A stretch of 64,000 nucleotides of DNA. Origin: Dipylidium caninum (lineage: Eukaryota > Platyhelminthes > Cestoda > Cyclophyllidea > Dipylidiidae). Within the stretch, counting starts at the first letter, position 1. Every line of letters begins with the position of its first letter. Below, piece after piece: positions 37,337 through 50,300 of the stretch. The stretch lies in the NCBI GenBank assembly GCA_017562135.1, contig QEYB01000588.1, positions 1 to 64,000 on the forward strand, given 5' to 3'. Both the position numbers and the translations under genes were made by a program. The notes under the pieces were generated by a model, which did not search any database, was not told the DNA's origin, and worked only from the letters and a program-made list of their open reading frames with translations.

Positions 37337-40300
37337 ATGGACGCTTCCGACGCCTACGGTGGTCCGCCTCTGGAAATGCCTCTAACACCTTTCGAATTTA
37401 TTAAGCAACCAAGGGCCTTGTTAAAAATGGCATTAATGGTATGCGTTCTATTACGTTGTAGGAATTTCTTCGTTCAATGCCGTAGTGAATACACATGCAC
37501 TATCAAATGTAATGATTAATAGTCATATTTTCTTGCTAAAAAACTTTGCTTTGCTGTTTTGACAACATTTTTTGCTGCCCTTTGGGTTGTTTGAAATAAT
37601 TAATTCTTTTTTATACTTATTTGATGACAGATAACCGTGAGCTCTTCTAACTCTTACAGCTTTGTTGTTATCTAAAAGCCCACATTTATGCCCACCTTCG
37701 TTCCTCACTTATCTTCCAAAGTTTTGTTTGTTATTTATTATTGTTCTAGATTATTTCCCTTATCGGGCTTGGCTGTGCAACTAATGGATGCGTTGTCGAC
37801 GGGAATTACATTTTTAACAATGACGGAAATGCGTGTCGGTTTGCTGTTGCTGTTACCCTTATTTGCTTCCTCTTCTCCATTCTTTCGCTTGTCACCGATT
37901 ACATGTACGACAAAACAGCCAATATTAAGCGTCGCCGTTACATCCTCCTCAGTGATATCGGAGGTGCAGGTACATTGAAGCATTCTATGGTGCATGGATA
38001 AAACAGGTGCTTTACCTTTCAGGAAATAATAATAAATTTACTTTTTAAAAATTATTATGTTCAACAGGGATACTGTTTTCTATTGTAAGTGTAGTAAATT
38101 AGGCTACATTATAGCAGTGTCGTGTGCTTAAACACAAACTCTTGGGCACAGGATTTGTCGATTTTCCTTTGAAATACATCCGTTTTCCAAATATTATTCT
38201 GTTCTTGATACCATTCTGCTCTCTCATTGAACAGAAGCCAGCGTCCAACTTTTCATCGATACTTATTAAACGTGATGCGTATTTAACATATCCACATCTT
38301 TTTTCACTACTTCAAATCCATTACAACATAACTTTTAATTTTAATTTTTTTTGTTTCTGTTGTGTATTGTATCTGTTGCCGCCAACACTAAGAGGTACAA
38401 GGAATTAGAATGACATGAAAATTAACTATAACAATTTTTAGGCTTATTCGCGCTGCTGAACTTTGTGGCCTTCTGCTATCTGGCCAACCGTTGGTCGAAC
38501 ACGGAGAGTGCGTGGTTGGAGGAGAAGGGTTTTTGAGCAGTGGCAACGACGGAACGCGCGCTCCGTCATCTTCTTTGCCTTTGTCGCCCTTCTTGCCTGG
38601 GTGAGCGTTCCTCCTAAATGCAAGCTCACGCATTGGACCACACCTCCGCACATAGTCCGTCGCACGCACGCCAATCTCCCTCGTAGTCGCCTTTTGCCAC
38701 CTTCAATTTCACTTGCTCGGCCGTTTGTTCATTCGTCTAGCAATCCGTTCCCCCTTTAAGTCATTGCTTCTGAGCCCTTTTTAGAAGAGGCGATAAAATT
38801 TTTTTGTTCACTATAACCAATGGGGCCTCTGTACTCGTAAAAGCTACTATAAAAATGTACACGGATGGAAGTTATTTCCTCCAATAGCCATGCTTTAAAT
38901 TCTTTTTTCGAGACGGTTTATTGCGTATGATCTCTTCAACTGTTCCTCTAATAACCAACCTAAGTGGACATCGACGAGATAATATGAAACGGCGGAGACG
39001 AGTGACCCTCTTTCACGTCTTCTGATTTACTCGGGACCGAGGCATCGTTCACATTGTCCCGAGACTGTTCACGTCGCTTCACGGCTCCCTCTCAAACAGC
39101 TTCTCTTGTTAATATCACTCGGTTTTGTTTTGACGTCCAAAACTGCGGCAAAATTTATCGGGCATGAAGCATTGTCCACATTATTCTCCAAGTCCCCTTT
39201 TGTCCGACTTAGCCCAATCGAGAAGAGGGAAGTGAAGTGGACGAAGAGCGTTTTAACTTGCGCATCCTCGGATTGTTCACTCACAGCGTCTTGTTTTAGT
39301 GAATGCTGCCTTTGGGCAAGTCATGAGTTTGCGATGATTTTGTCAGAAAAAAATTACAAGCCACTGCTATTCAATCAGTCTTTCCCGGCTTCCCCCTCTG
39401 TTTGCTCGCCTGTCTATCCTCTCGTGTTGCCATGTTTGTACATCGCGTGCCCGCTGCGCCGCCTCCCTTCCCCCTCCGCCTCCTCTGCCTCCTCCTCTCG
39501 GTGTGTGTCACCAGGCAGACAATGTTGAAATGGTGCCTTTTTGGCTCTCCACACCATACCTTTGTCCGTCCGTCCGTCCGTCCGTCCTTCGTTCGTTCGT
39601 GAGTGCCGTCACCCAAGGGAGAGTTGATTTGCTGTCCGCGTCAAATCAGCGTCTAGCCATCAAACTGGCCAGTCAAATGAACTGAGTCATGCTGCGTTTG
39701 GGCCAGTTAACTTCAAAGCATCCTCACCGCAGAGATGCATTTACTCGTGCTCCTGTCCACTTCGGACAGAACAATTTTTGCCAATTTCGGTGGAATGACA
39801 TCGCTCAACGCTGTGACGGCTGTCTGTCCTCGCCTTCCCCTCGACGCCGGCAGCGAAGGGTGATTTATCACCCGGAGAGGGAGAAGTCCTGATCGTTCGG
39901 ACAGAACAGATCGGCCACCCGCAACACGCGGGAGGGAGGAAAGCGTGTACCCTAAAACTACCCATTTATTTCCACTAATATAAGCCGGGGGTTCTCACTC
40001 TACCCGTGGCGGTGCTCGAATTTCACTTTACCGACGGGCGACTTGCACCAATGAGGAATGAGAAGGGGCAATTGAGGCACCTCCTTCCGACTCCTCGGCC
40101 ATTTCCTGGTTAATGGCGCCGTTCTGACGCCTCGTACGAACCATGTCACTCAAGTTCGGGCATCACTCCCTTTTTTTCTGCCTCGTGAATTTCCCATAGG
40201 CTGTAGTTTTGGCCAGCTCCGTCTGGACCAAGTGATTTAATTGTCGACAATTTGGGCAAACCCACGCGAGGGAGTGGATCTCCGCGCCCATTTCGCCCTC

Positions 40301-43300
40301 TTTAAGCCATTTCGGCCGGCCAACTTTCATGGTGTCGAATGCCTCGGCAGACTCCACACAGCCACGAAAGACCTTCTGTCTCGAAGGCGACCGCTGCTTT
40401 GAACACCGCCTCACGAAAGAACATTGGCTGGAAACCGTGAAACAGTTGTTGAATTTAAGTAGATAAACATTATAACAAATTCTTTTTAAATTACCAATGG
40501 AGATGGTCTCCATTGGCATCTACGACTTTCTGCCAACTATTGGACAAATTTTAATAAAATATATTCAAATTCCCCTTTAATATCATTTTGACAAGTGAAT
40601 CTTTTTTTCCCTTAAAAGTAGTTCGTAATTACAGTGGAAAGATCATTGTAAAGTTTATTTTTATAGAGCAAAGTTAATTTATCAACAAAATTTTCATTGT
40701 ACTGTTTCTGAGCATTTACAAATTCACCCGCAATTGTTTTTTTTTCTTTCAATATAATCAGTTGGTAAACGATTCCAAGTTTTTTTATCACTATGATTTT
40801 GTTTATTACGTTTTTTCTCTTGAAAATGATACCTATTTACGGGAAAAAGAAATGATCGGCTGATCGGAGAATCCTCGGGTGTGGAGACGGCGGACTGGGC
40901 AAAATTTCCCTGGCAGAGGTGTTTAATTTGTGGAGGGTAAATGAGGCTTTACGTGGTCGTCACGGAGAGCCGATCGAGCGAGGCTGGTTGTTGTTGTTGT
41001 TGTTGTTCGTTTTTTTCTCTTATAATTTCCCTGCTGCATGACGGCAATTTCCTGCTCGGCGGCAGGACTGCGCCGCTCGTAGGCGTTCACTCGGTTGTGG
41101 GAGGGAAAGACGGCGGATGCCTCCTCGGGCGATCCACCAGAAGCCAAACACAATTTGCGTTTGATAAGACTTCGCCCCGAGCTGTCTTCGTGTCGCCCCA
41201 TTTGCTCGACGCCTTTTGACTGTCACACGCGAAACCCACTTCCCCGCAGAAGGGATGATTTGCCGTGAAAAAGGACGGTCGTCAGCGTGCAGTGCGGCAG
41301 AAGAGTTCGGTGGGAGGAGCGGATTCCACTGTCGTCCCCAGTTCCTCCTTCTTCTCCTCATCCTCGTTGCCAACGGGAGCCGGTGGTCTCACCCCCGCCC
41401 CCCCCCCGAGCCAGAACCAACATCGAGCACTTTGTCTACCTCTTTTCATCGGCAGTGAATCCATCGCCGAGTGCCTCGTGAATGCTTCTCGAGGCTTTTC
41501 GACTGCGCCACGAGTCAATTTGAAGTCGGACAAGAGAAGCCGACGAAAACGGCGCTTTCTTTCCGTCTGGCTTTGACGTAAAGGGCACTAAGAAGTGGGA
41601 TGCGAGGAGAAGAGTGCGGTTTCAGGTGAGGAGTAAGAAGAACGCGTTTAAAAGTTGCCAGTGGGGATGTCGAGCGCAGGCTGCACTGCGTCTCACTTAC
41701 TCACTCGAAGCCGAAGAGAGGCGAAACGGAGAGGCTCGTTTCGTAGTTGCCAACATGAGAAGTGGCGCTGTGCCGCACCACCTCTTCGCCGTGTCGAGTG
41801 CCACCGGCATTCGCCGTCTCCGCCTCCGCCGACCGCGGACGACGCTGCGACGTGGAGAAGTTCGGTCGGCTGCTGTGAGTGGCTGCGGTGTGCTGGGGGC
41901 GAGGAGACAAGAAAAGCTCGAGGGCGTCCCCGTGGCGGCGCTTGTCTGCTTCCCCAGCACTCCGAGGTTTTCTTTGCTCTCCTTCCTCACTCCAAGCTCA
42001 GCCGCGAAGGTGAGAAGGCAATGCGATTCTGAGCGGTGGCGGTGGCGGTGCTTGTCGTCCCGTTTGTCTGCCCGACGAATGTCCTCGGCGTGGACTGCTT
42101 TTGACGAGTTGGCTGTGTTCTCACGCGGGGAGGCGCTTCCCTCCTCTGCATCACCTTTTGCCTTTTGCCCTTCGCACCCTCGCGTGTGCTCCCACTCCCA
42201 CCAAACAGGCAAACAAGTGAGCAAACAAAGAAACAAACAAACAGGCCCTCGCGATCCCCTTAAGGCGTCGGTGTGCTTTTGACACAAACTCCCATTTTTC
42301 CCATGAGCGGTTGTCACGTCTGTCGTCTGTTCTTCCTTCCCGCGTCTCCACCACCTCGCGGCCGGACTGACAGTCTCCCTCGCCCGCCCCCCCGCCCCGC
42401 CCCGCCCCCTGCCCGACTGCCCCGAAAAGAGCCTGTCGAGTCACATTTGCCGCCAAAGTCCTCCCTTCTGTCAGCCGTGTGAGGGCGATTTTCGCACTCA
42501 GATCTGCATTTCCACCAACTTTTAGGCATATCCACCAAAATGCAGAGTTGTGGTGTTATGTAAAACGGTTTGGTTTGATGATTTGCTCTAACGACGGCGA
42601 TAATCGAGCAGTGCGAGGGAGTAGTTGTGGGTGTGTGGATCGGTTCTCACAGTCGTCGTCCCCACTTCCTCCTCCGCCTCCGCCTCCGCCTCCGCCTCGA
42701 CTCCTCCTCCCCCCTGACTCCGCCTCGACTCCTCCTCAGTCTCCTCGGCTCCTTCTCCTCCTCGTCCTCCTTGTTACCAACATGGGACGGTGGTCTTCAT
42801 CGCGGCGAGGCGAGGCGAGGCGCCTTGACGGCGCTCGAATTGCCAGGACGAAAGTTTTGGCACCAACAGCGAGCACCGCATTTCAGCAGTAGTGGATCCT
42901 CCTCCTCCTCCTCCTAGTTTCTCCTTTTTGTCTCCCCAAGCTTGTTGACGTGCGGACAGGAAAAGCCAATGCAGACTGCGTTTGCTTTCCGCCCGGTTTC
43001 GATGTAAAATAAAACAAAAAAGGCAAAAGTAACAGGTATTGTGTAAAACAGTTTTGTTTGATGTTTTGCCGTAAAAATTGCGATAATTGTGTTTGATTTA
43101 GATATGTCCCGCATTGCCGGTAAATTTGTTCTCCCAATCGAGACGCCGCCTCGTTTGGTAGCCTAAGGCCTCCTCCGACTGAATGCTGCCGTGCAGATGT
43201 TTCTGTGTGTGTGTTTGCTTGAAGGACGGGCTTGTCCACTCCCAGTGTCCCCGAGGAGCCGTCCGCTCCTCCCCGCATTCTTCGCATCCTCGTCAACGGT

Positions 43301-46300
43301 CACCCAACGGCCTGCTTCGGCTGCACTCGCCCCAAGTCAGCCCTCCCACTCAGCCGAGGAGGCTGCCTGCCTCCAGGCCTCCTCCGCCCTGTTACCCTGC
43401 GAGTCGTGCGCCCATTTTTGCGTGAGGTTATTTGCCGCAAGTGACACACTCTCCTGGTCCCGAGGCGGACGAAGGGCGAGCGGGCGGGTGCCTTAAAAGT
43501 CGCCCTCCTCCGAACGACGTCGTCGTCTCTGCAGCCCCGAGGAAAGTGCACTTCTCCCCCGCCCGGTCGGGAGGAAATGCTTTTAGCAATTTGCGAGAAA
43601 GGTGGTTCTTTCCGGGTCGCCGGCTGCCACGTCTCCCCGGTCGACCGCCGAGATCCTCAAATGCCGCGAAAACGCCAATTAAGTGGACTTTTTTGTGCGA
43701 GAGACGACCACCTCGTCATAAACCCCCAATTTTTTTGTATTTCCGAGACCCGCGTTAGCATTGAGCAGCTCCGCTCGCGGCGGCCATGCGGCTAAATGCT
43801 CGTACACAAGGAGAACAACCAAGCAACCGAGTCAACCTCCTTTTCCAACACGCCTGCCATGAACCCGTTGGAGTTGAACGCCTCGCGGCCCATCGCCGAC
43901 TCTGGGCATGGCGGCGCCCCACCGGGCGCGGCAGGGGAGGCGAGAAACCGCTTCCAGTTGGGCTAAAATGTCCGGGCTGTCAGAAGCCGCCACTTTTTAG
44001 GGTTTTTCGGGACAAACCAGCACCTCGTGCCCTGTTCTGGGGCGGTGGGGAGCGCCCGATTTGGCCACCGAGCCTCGAGTCCCCTCGACTCCTCCTTCCT
44101 CCCTCGGGTCTCGGGGCGGCGGACATTTTCGCACCCGCCCCGAGCCAACTCGGCGCCCTACGAGCTCACAATGCGACAAAGTCTCTATTTTTTTCCTTTT
44201 CGGGAGACTCTTCACAAGCCTAAACTCCTCCACAACACGAAAACCTTCCCGCACCTCCTCCATGTTCTCCAGATATTTCCTCCACCGGCTATTTTTCACC
44301 TCTTCCGTAACAACCAATTTATTTTCTCTGTGAGAAAAAAGGAGTACAGCAACGTAAATGACATTATGAATGACTTTGAAGCGTTTATTAACTCTGGGAA
44401 TAAAGATTTCTTTTAAAAATAAATTAATAAATAACACGTCTTACCGGTCCAATTGTTGGCAGAAAGTCGCAATGTAAAAAAAAATTACACCTCGTATGTT
44501 TTCTTTCTGCAGTTCAACACTCGTTTCAAAACTTCCAGTCGAAAGTTCGTTTTCAGCAGACGTCCGAACAGCGTGTAACTTTGACGAATTCGGCCTGTTT
44601 GTTCCGGTCATTTGCATGTGACCCTTTTGAATTTTGCTTTGTTTTGGTCTTTTTTCTCATTTGTTCCTGAGTTGTTGCGTCCCGGTTTGCCGTAAACGTG
44701 TCGAGTCAACTCCAAATACGGCCAGATGAGGTGTCCCGTTCCGCGGTTGTCAACGTCTTCTCGTCCATTGCCTCCACAAAACTGCCTTCCCCTCCTCCAC
44801 CCCGCCACCCCGCCACGATGTCCTCGAGGTCAACTGGCCATTTTCCCTCTTTTCCCCTTCTTTTTTTGCTGAGACTAGTAACTTTTTCCCCCTTACTGCG
44901 TCGTCAATAGCCAATGAAAATCGTGTAAGTGCAAAAAAGTCGCTTTTTTATGACAATGACGAAGTGGTTTGCGGCAATCGAGCCTGCCAGCGCCGTTGTT
45001 TCCTCGCCATATCGTCTCTTCCCCTCTGCTTCTGGTGATGCTGTAAGACCATTCCACGCCGAGGCGTGAAAACTCACGATAATGTCACCGAAATAGAAGT
45101 GGGGAATTGGAAAAATGCGGGAGGATCGCGAGCGGTAGGCGAATCACCTCGCGGGTTGAGGAGATGGAGGCACTTACTCCTCGTCCGCAATGGCAGTCCA
45201 AGATCTGCCGCCTTCTTACCGACAACCGAGGGTGGAGCCAATGCTCCGCGGTTGGAGCGTCCAGCAGCCTCCCTCCAATCGCCCCAATTCCGTCCGAAGG
45301 GGAACGAGGGACCGCCAGGCAGCTTGAGAGGGCGCACAGACAGGAGCAGACAAAACCGAGGCGGAGGAAGCTGACGAAACCCCGCGCCACGTAAGCTGCC
45401 CTCCGCCGCTGGGGGCCAGTGGCTTCGGCGCTTTCGGAGGCGGACACTCGAGTGTCGACGGCCACCGGCGCTTCGCCGCGGGGCGAAAATACCCACTTTG
45501 GCTGTGGTGCGTGCAGCTGATGTGGTCAATGCTTCTTTTGTTTCCTATTTTTTCTGTATTTTGTTAGCCCATCAGGAGAATTTCTGGTTCAAAGTAATCG
45601 TGTGATGGCACTCGGGAGGACTCGCCAATGCCCTACCACAAGCAAACACTACTGCTATGTCGAGTGACAGTTGGAGAAAAAAAAAGAATTGACTAGAATG
45701 GAAATCGGGGAGAGTGGACACCACTTTCCTCGACTTGGATGTCAAATGAAGCCTCCTCGCTTATAAAAGACACTTTAAGAGGAACTCAGTTGTCTTCGTC
45801 TCTCGCTTGTGATTGCAGAACTCGCTTTGAATTCCTACACTTTCCATCAGGCACAGCAAATGCGGCTCTTCCTCCGCAGGCCTATTTAACACCCAGCCCG
45901 GGGAAGTTATGCGTTCTCGCTTTCATTTGTCGTTGCCACTTACGGAGCATCATGGAATCCCACGGCAGAAGGAGGGAAGGTTTATTGTCGGTGATGGGAA
46001 GGCGTGAGAGACTGTGGACTTAGCCTGAAGACCGCAGTTTGGCGTTTATGTAGTGCCGAAGCATAAGCGGCCATCCTCCACGAATAGAATGGGCAAATTC
46101 GGATTTCAGTCATAAGGCAATATAACTCTTTATAGGACCATTTGGACCTTTTTTTCCTATTGACAGGAGAGAAGTACTGTGGCTTTGTTTAAAATTATGA
46201 TTCATATGCAGAGGTTGGTGCTGATAAAATTGGATTTATTGACGTGAAATACACAACTTTTTAAATTGTTTTGGCTTCCCCAGACGTTTGGGGCTCCAAT

Positions 46301-47363
46301 GCGGGCGATGCCAATCAATTGGCTGTAGGTACCAATTGGTAGGCGGTTGCCTCTACGAGTCTAAATCTTCGAGTCACTGACTAGAGCAAGATTTTCGAAA
46401 TCCTAAGTTCCTTTTTTTGCGCGCATGCACTTTCTTCAGGGTAACAGGGACGACTTTGACAAAATCAGTACTATCAAAATTTCTACTTGTATCAGTTAAG
46501 TAGATGTTTTTTACTGATGTCTGCGTGTCTGAGATGAATATTTAAAGCCCTATTTCCCGACTCAGTGGAAGGAGTTTGAACTATCTGAGCCAAAAATCGC
46601 TTTCAATGTATTCTCCTCCTCTTTGATCATTAGCTTACCTGAAATCGCACCTACAGCCAGGGCATACAAGCTTTTATACTCGAGTCGCTTTCAGGATTAC
46701 GGAAGGAAATATTCTTTGCCTCCGGCAATCGCATTATATTTTGCATTAGTTTACCCAAATATCTCATGCCGCTCTGGACGTTGATCAGCTAGAAACGGGT
46801 ACTGAAAGTCCTGACTGTGTCGTGGAAGCCTCAATGGACGAAATTGCGGAGGACAAAGAAGATTGTCCTGGAACCGAGTGTATCAGACACACCTAACCAG
46901 GGCTGAATGTCCATGGGTGTATTGCATCTAGAGTTTTCACCACTGAATGAATGATTTTCTCATTGTAATCCGTTCTATATATGCATTGACGATTTTGCAT
47001 GACATTTTCCCATGACGGCAATGCAGGCGATTCCATGATGTGCGTTTAAAGGATATTTCTGCATGACCGCATCTCTTTTCCCTTGGGCAGAACCCTCAGT
47101 CTCTCCTCGATTTCCATTAGGGCGGTCTCACGTTCATGGCGCTGTTGCGTTTCCGTGCCAGTGGTCAGGGTCTTCTCTCGACGGGTTTCGCGCCTGCTCC
47201 CGTGGATCCGGGGACGGGCAACGCAGCAGGCATCGACGACATGTACCCGCCGCCGCCGACCGCGCCAGGTCCCATGCCGCCGCACCAACAACAGCCGATG
47301 GGAGGCGGCGGTGGTGTCGGGACCGTCAATCAACCCGCCTACTACACTCTGCCCACTTTTTAA
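37337..47363 (+). CDS. Synaptogyrin, four-span vesicle membrane protein, frame-broken in exon 3
   Basis: Four exons: 37337-37438, 37750-37969, 38442-38600 and 47121-47363; about 240 residues. Family matches: PFEFIKQPRALLKM at the N-terminus; first span then CRFAVAVTLICFLFS; DKTANIKRRRYILLSDIG between spans 2 and 3; FVAFCYLANRW; and W|GGLTFMALLRFRASG across the last junction, as in WAGQAVLAFQRYQIG of human synaptogyrin. The C-terminal tail is Pro/Gly/Gln-rich and cytosolic. Synaptogyrins are tetraspan proteins of synaptic and other secretory vesicles. Exon 3 is one base too long: the frame through LEEKG hits TGA, while VFEQWQRRNARSVIFFAF continues one base over (about 38518-38534, at a GGG run). 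All junction phases are otherwise consistent. Intron 3 is 8.5 kb and full of repeats. Confidence 0.92.
39564..39600. repeat. GTCC/GTTC microsatellite
   Basis: Six GTCC units grade into TTCG/GTTC units. It lies in the large synaptogyrin intron. Confidence 0.9.
40491..40700 (-). mobile_element. Degraded mariner-family transposase, C-terminal fragment
   Basis: The minus strand encodes NLSNSWQKVVDANGDHLHW followed by a stop (40491-40493), a clear mariner transposase C-terminus (W-Q-K-V-V-D). Upstream the frame is interrupted by stops and shifts, with only AT-rich remnants. Inactive; inside the synaptogyrin intron. Confidence 0.75.
40986..41007. repeat. TTG trinucleotide microsatellite
   Basis: Seven tandem GTT/TTG units in the synaptogyrin intron. 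Confidence 0.9.
41339..41586 (+). repeat. Dispersed GC-rich repeat, copy 2
   Basis: Blocks GGGAGCCGGTGGTCT (41375-41391 region), CCAGAACCAACATCGAGCAC (about 41411-41430) and CATCGGCAGTGAATCC parallel copy 1. A downstream module (about 41524-41586), ending TTTCTTTCCGTCTGGCTTTG, parallels one after copy 3. The centre is replaced by a C run (about 41393-41407). Confidence 0.7.
42381..42410. repeat. CCCCG-rich simple repeat
   Basis: Tandem CCCCG/CCGCC units, about 30 bases, in the synaptogyrin intron. Confidence 0.8.
42548..42625. repeat. Short dispersed repeat, paired with 43036-43095
   Basis: TGTAAAACGGTTTGGTTTGATGATTTG here and TGTAAAACAGTTTTGTTTGATGTTTTG at 43036-43095 are clearly related, and both are followed by a GCGATAAT motif. 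They flank copy 3 of the GC-rich repeat. Confidence 0.6.
42668..42700. repeat. CTCCGC hexanucleotide microsatellite
   Basis: Five tandem CTCCGC/CCTCCG units followed by further CTCC-rich sequence. It adjoins dispersed repeat copy 3. Confidence 0.9.
42745..43013 (+). repeat. Dispersed GC-rich repeat, copy 3
   Basis: Blocks ATGGGACGGTGGTCTTCATC, TTGCCAGGACGAAAGTTTTG and CACCAACAGCGAGCACC, ending AGTAGTGGATCC, match copy 1 in order and spacing. A downstream module (42950-43013), containing TTGCTTTCCGCCCGGTTTCG, matches the one after copy 2. It contains a GGCGA repeat and a TCC run. Confidence 0.75.
44172..44482 (+). mobile_element. Degraded mariner-family transposase fragment
   Basis: The plus strand encodes, with frame shifts, a block resembling the mariner HPPYSPDLAPSD.HLF region (here LQIFPPPAIFHLFRN), then an acidic stretch ending NSGNKDFF, stops, and in another frame SNCWQKVAM, the C-terminal W-Q-K-V motif. 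This is a longer relic than the other two copies but clearly inactive. It lies in the synaptogyrin intron, on the same strand as that gene. Confidence 0.65.
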
Positions 47364-50300
47364 CAGCAGCCGACCCCTCCCTCCATCTCTTCACGTCCTG
47401 CATTCCACCTTCGCCGTCTCTCCTCTCTGGTGTTGTCGACAGAGTGTTGTTTGATGATTAACCCACTGCTTTTCACAATCCTGTTGTCACAAATTTGACT
47501 AACTTAGTTTCTCCCGCCTGCGGATATCCAAGTTACCTCCTTGTCTTCGCTTGTTTATCTGCTATTCCTTTCTCTTGGGCTTACGATCTGTGAACTTTAA
47601 TGCTAGTGACGCTGTTAGATGTGTAGTAGTAAATGTTTAATTCTTAGTCTTCGTAAAAACATAAATGGTATACGCATCACCCGCCTTCAAAACATCAGAA
47701 TTTTGCCCAACTCTCGCCACACACGAGTCTACGCCTGTTTGGCAGCATGGGAACGTCACAGTAGTTGAGGACGGAGTGCGCTAATTGCTGGTGGTGTCGG
47801 GGTCGAGCCTTCGTCGAGGATCATCTCCGCAGTGTCTCCTCTGGCTGAGTGGCCCTTTAAAAACCACGAGATCCGATTTGATTTGGCCCGACTGCAAACG
47901 AAGAGGTGGAAGGATGTTTGAGACGGGAGTAGGTCAACGGCTCGGACGAGGGTGTTGAGTTCAGGGCGAAATCAATCTGATGTTGCCTAATCGTCACTTC
48001 GCCTTGCTTAGACGGTCTCTGTGCAAAGCTGGAAACTCCAACGTCGTGTCGATGCGAGGCGAAAGGCGGGAGCAACGCTGACGACGCGCCAGCCAGTGGC
48101 GTTCAGTCTTCCTCACCAAAGCCCCAACGGAGGAGATTCACCAGTGTATAGACGTTGCCTCAAATGACCTGAGGAAGTCGTAAAGAAGGCGTGAGAGCCA
48201 CGTCCGCCTTCCTCCTTGAGTTGCCCACCTTCCACTCCCGCAGACACGGTTGAACCGTGTCAGGGTAGCGAAATTGAGGCACGTCTTCCCCTGAGGATGT
48301 GGTTTAACTGAAGCTGAGTCTGGCGAGGCTCGGGCTGAGACGAGGCTCGGCACAAGATGAGTCTCTGGAGTCAGTTAGTGCTTTGTTTACTTGATCCGAC
48401 TAAATTTGCCGAGGCGCAACGAGTCACTTGACCTGTCGTTGGTCGTATCCTTCCACAAGGGGCTTCAACCGTGTGCTGTCGCCCGGAGTCCATCAAATCG
48501 CACCGCTGGGCTCGTAGCAACTTCGCAGCAAACGCGCTACAGGCAGTTGAAATGTCTCTTACTTTGAGAACAGCCGAGCAGTGGCGCTGTTTAGACAATA
48601 GACAACTTGGATGGGGGCCTCAAACCCCACCTGCACTGCTTCCGAGTCTTTGAGGCACTAAATTTTGACGGACAAACGCTTGGACGCCGACAGGTTCCTT
48701 TTCAGTCCCAGGCTCCCTTCTAGGCAATCTAATTGGGCAGTCGAACGAGCGGTTGAAGGAGTCTGGTTCAACACCCGAGCTTCTTAGTCTCGCTTCAGGG
48801 AGGACGCGCTGTGCTTAGTGCATGTGAGGGACCCCATGACGTCCATTTCCGGTGGAGGGGACGCGGAGTCACTGAGTGCGCCCCACTCGCGCCAGTCGAG
48901 GGCCGACGGCGCGGACACCGAGTGGACGGCGAAAAAGTCCCGCGGTTTTGTTCCACGTATCCAAGTCTTGGGCGACGTGGTGGTGGTGATGGACAGCGCC
49001 ACCAGTGGGTGAGATTTTTGACGACTTTGTCGCTGGGCGGAATCAATGCTGGACGAGGTTACAAGGGAGAAGGCGAACCATTTCATCCTGCGGGGGGTTG
49101 GGAGAGAAGAAACAGGACGCAAATTAATTCCCCACTAACAAAATGACGAGTAGGTCTTGGTGAATGCTCGCAGTTTCAGCTCGGCGACGTTTCTCTGGAC
49201 GCACGCGAGTCTGGTGTTTTTAAAGCTCTTAGGAGTGAGGTTAACAACACCGGCTCCGCTGCCATTTCGCCAGCGATTTGGTGGCGAAGGAAAGACGCAA
49301 CACTCCGAGTTGGCGAAGGTGGGGATTGGGCAGTACTAAAATGGAAGCACCATGCGTCCTCGCCACGTTTGTCATTTGAGCTGATCCCCACCTGTGGATG
49401 GCCGAAAGTACACACGTTTCGAGAAAAGAGGACATTGGTGGTGTGTCTGCACCCGACACCTGCCTCAGCTGTCGGCAAACAAGACACGCCTGCAGTTCCA
49501 TGAGGAAAAGCCACACCCCATGTGAGGTTCTCTCCTCTTGGCCCCGGACACGAGACTGAGCACTGTGGAGGAAGGAGGTTAACAATGCGCGGAGCACTGG
49601 AGAGCACAGAGGAGAGAACTTTCAGCGTCTACATGCAGTCAATTCTTGAGCGAAGAAGACCGCCGATTTGGATTAAATTCAGGGGACTTGGACGATGCCA
49701 CACCAGGCCACTATGCCACTCAAAGCTCGCTGGTTGAGACTGTTTAACCAACATTAATCGAACTAGCAATGGGATGATTTAACTCGGGACAACGCACTTG
49801 ATGATTTATATCCTCATTGTAATCAAACGTGCGACGTCAGTAACAATGGTGTGATTGTCGATCCTGGCAGCGATCTTGTGCGCCCATGGAAAGTGAGAGT
49901 ACCTCATATGATTTCTTTCTCGTTAGACAAATTTCCGACTGCTCTATTTTGTCCCGAAAATGCATTTCAAATTTGCATAATTTGTTCTCAAGAGTTCTTT
50001 CTAGAATAAGTCTCACGTATTAATTAGGTCTATCCTCATTTACTTCGCTGTAATTGTCGCCATGTTGCTTCGCCTAGTGATTTCAACATATATTCACCTA
50101 TTCTCTTCACGGGTTTATTGTCTCCTCTTATGCTAAGAATTTAAGCTCATTTTGTTGTTTCCTAGGTTTGATACCCTTATATTGCATGTCGTCAGGAACC
50201 TACCGAAACAAACCTGTCTTAGGAAAATTGGTCTCATATAAACAATGTACAAAGCTATTTCAAGTTACCCGTAATAAAATTAAATGCAAAATTTTGGCTT

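Larger units (their letters stand above)
38601..47120. other. 8.5-kb intron of synaptogyrin, repeat-rich and GC-rich
   Basis: Contains microsatellites, two mariner relics, two copies of a dispersed GC-rich repeat and CpG-rich stretches. Long overlapping frames occur on both strands (for example 41614-42282 and its antisense), but they have no domains and reflect composition. No nested gene could be supported. Confidence 0.7.

Noticed and set aside
41614..42317. Overlapping sense and antisense frames of 222 and 206 codons in the synaptogyrin intron
   Set aside because: Both strands are open at once in GC-rich sequence with no domain, splice signals or codon preference; neither is supportable as a gene.
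48784..49146. Two overlapping frames of about 112 codons on opposite strands
   Set aside because: GC-rich composition, simultaneous openness on both strands and no motif.
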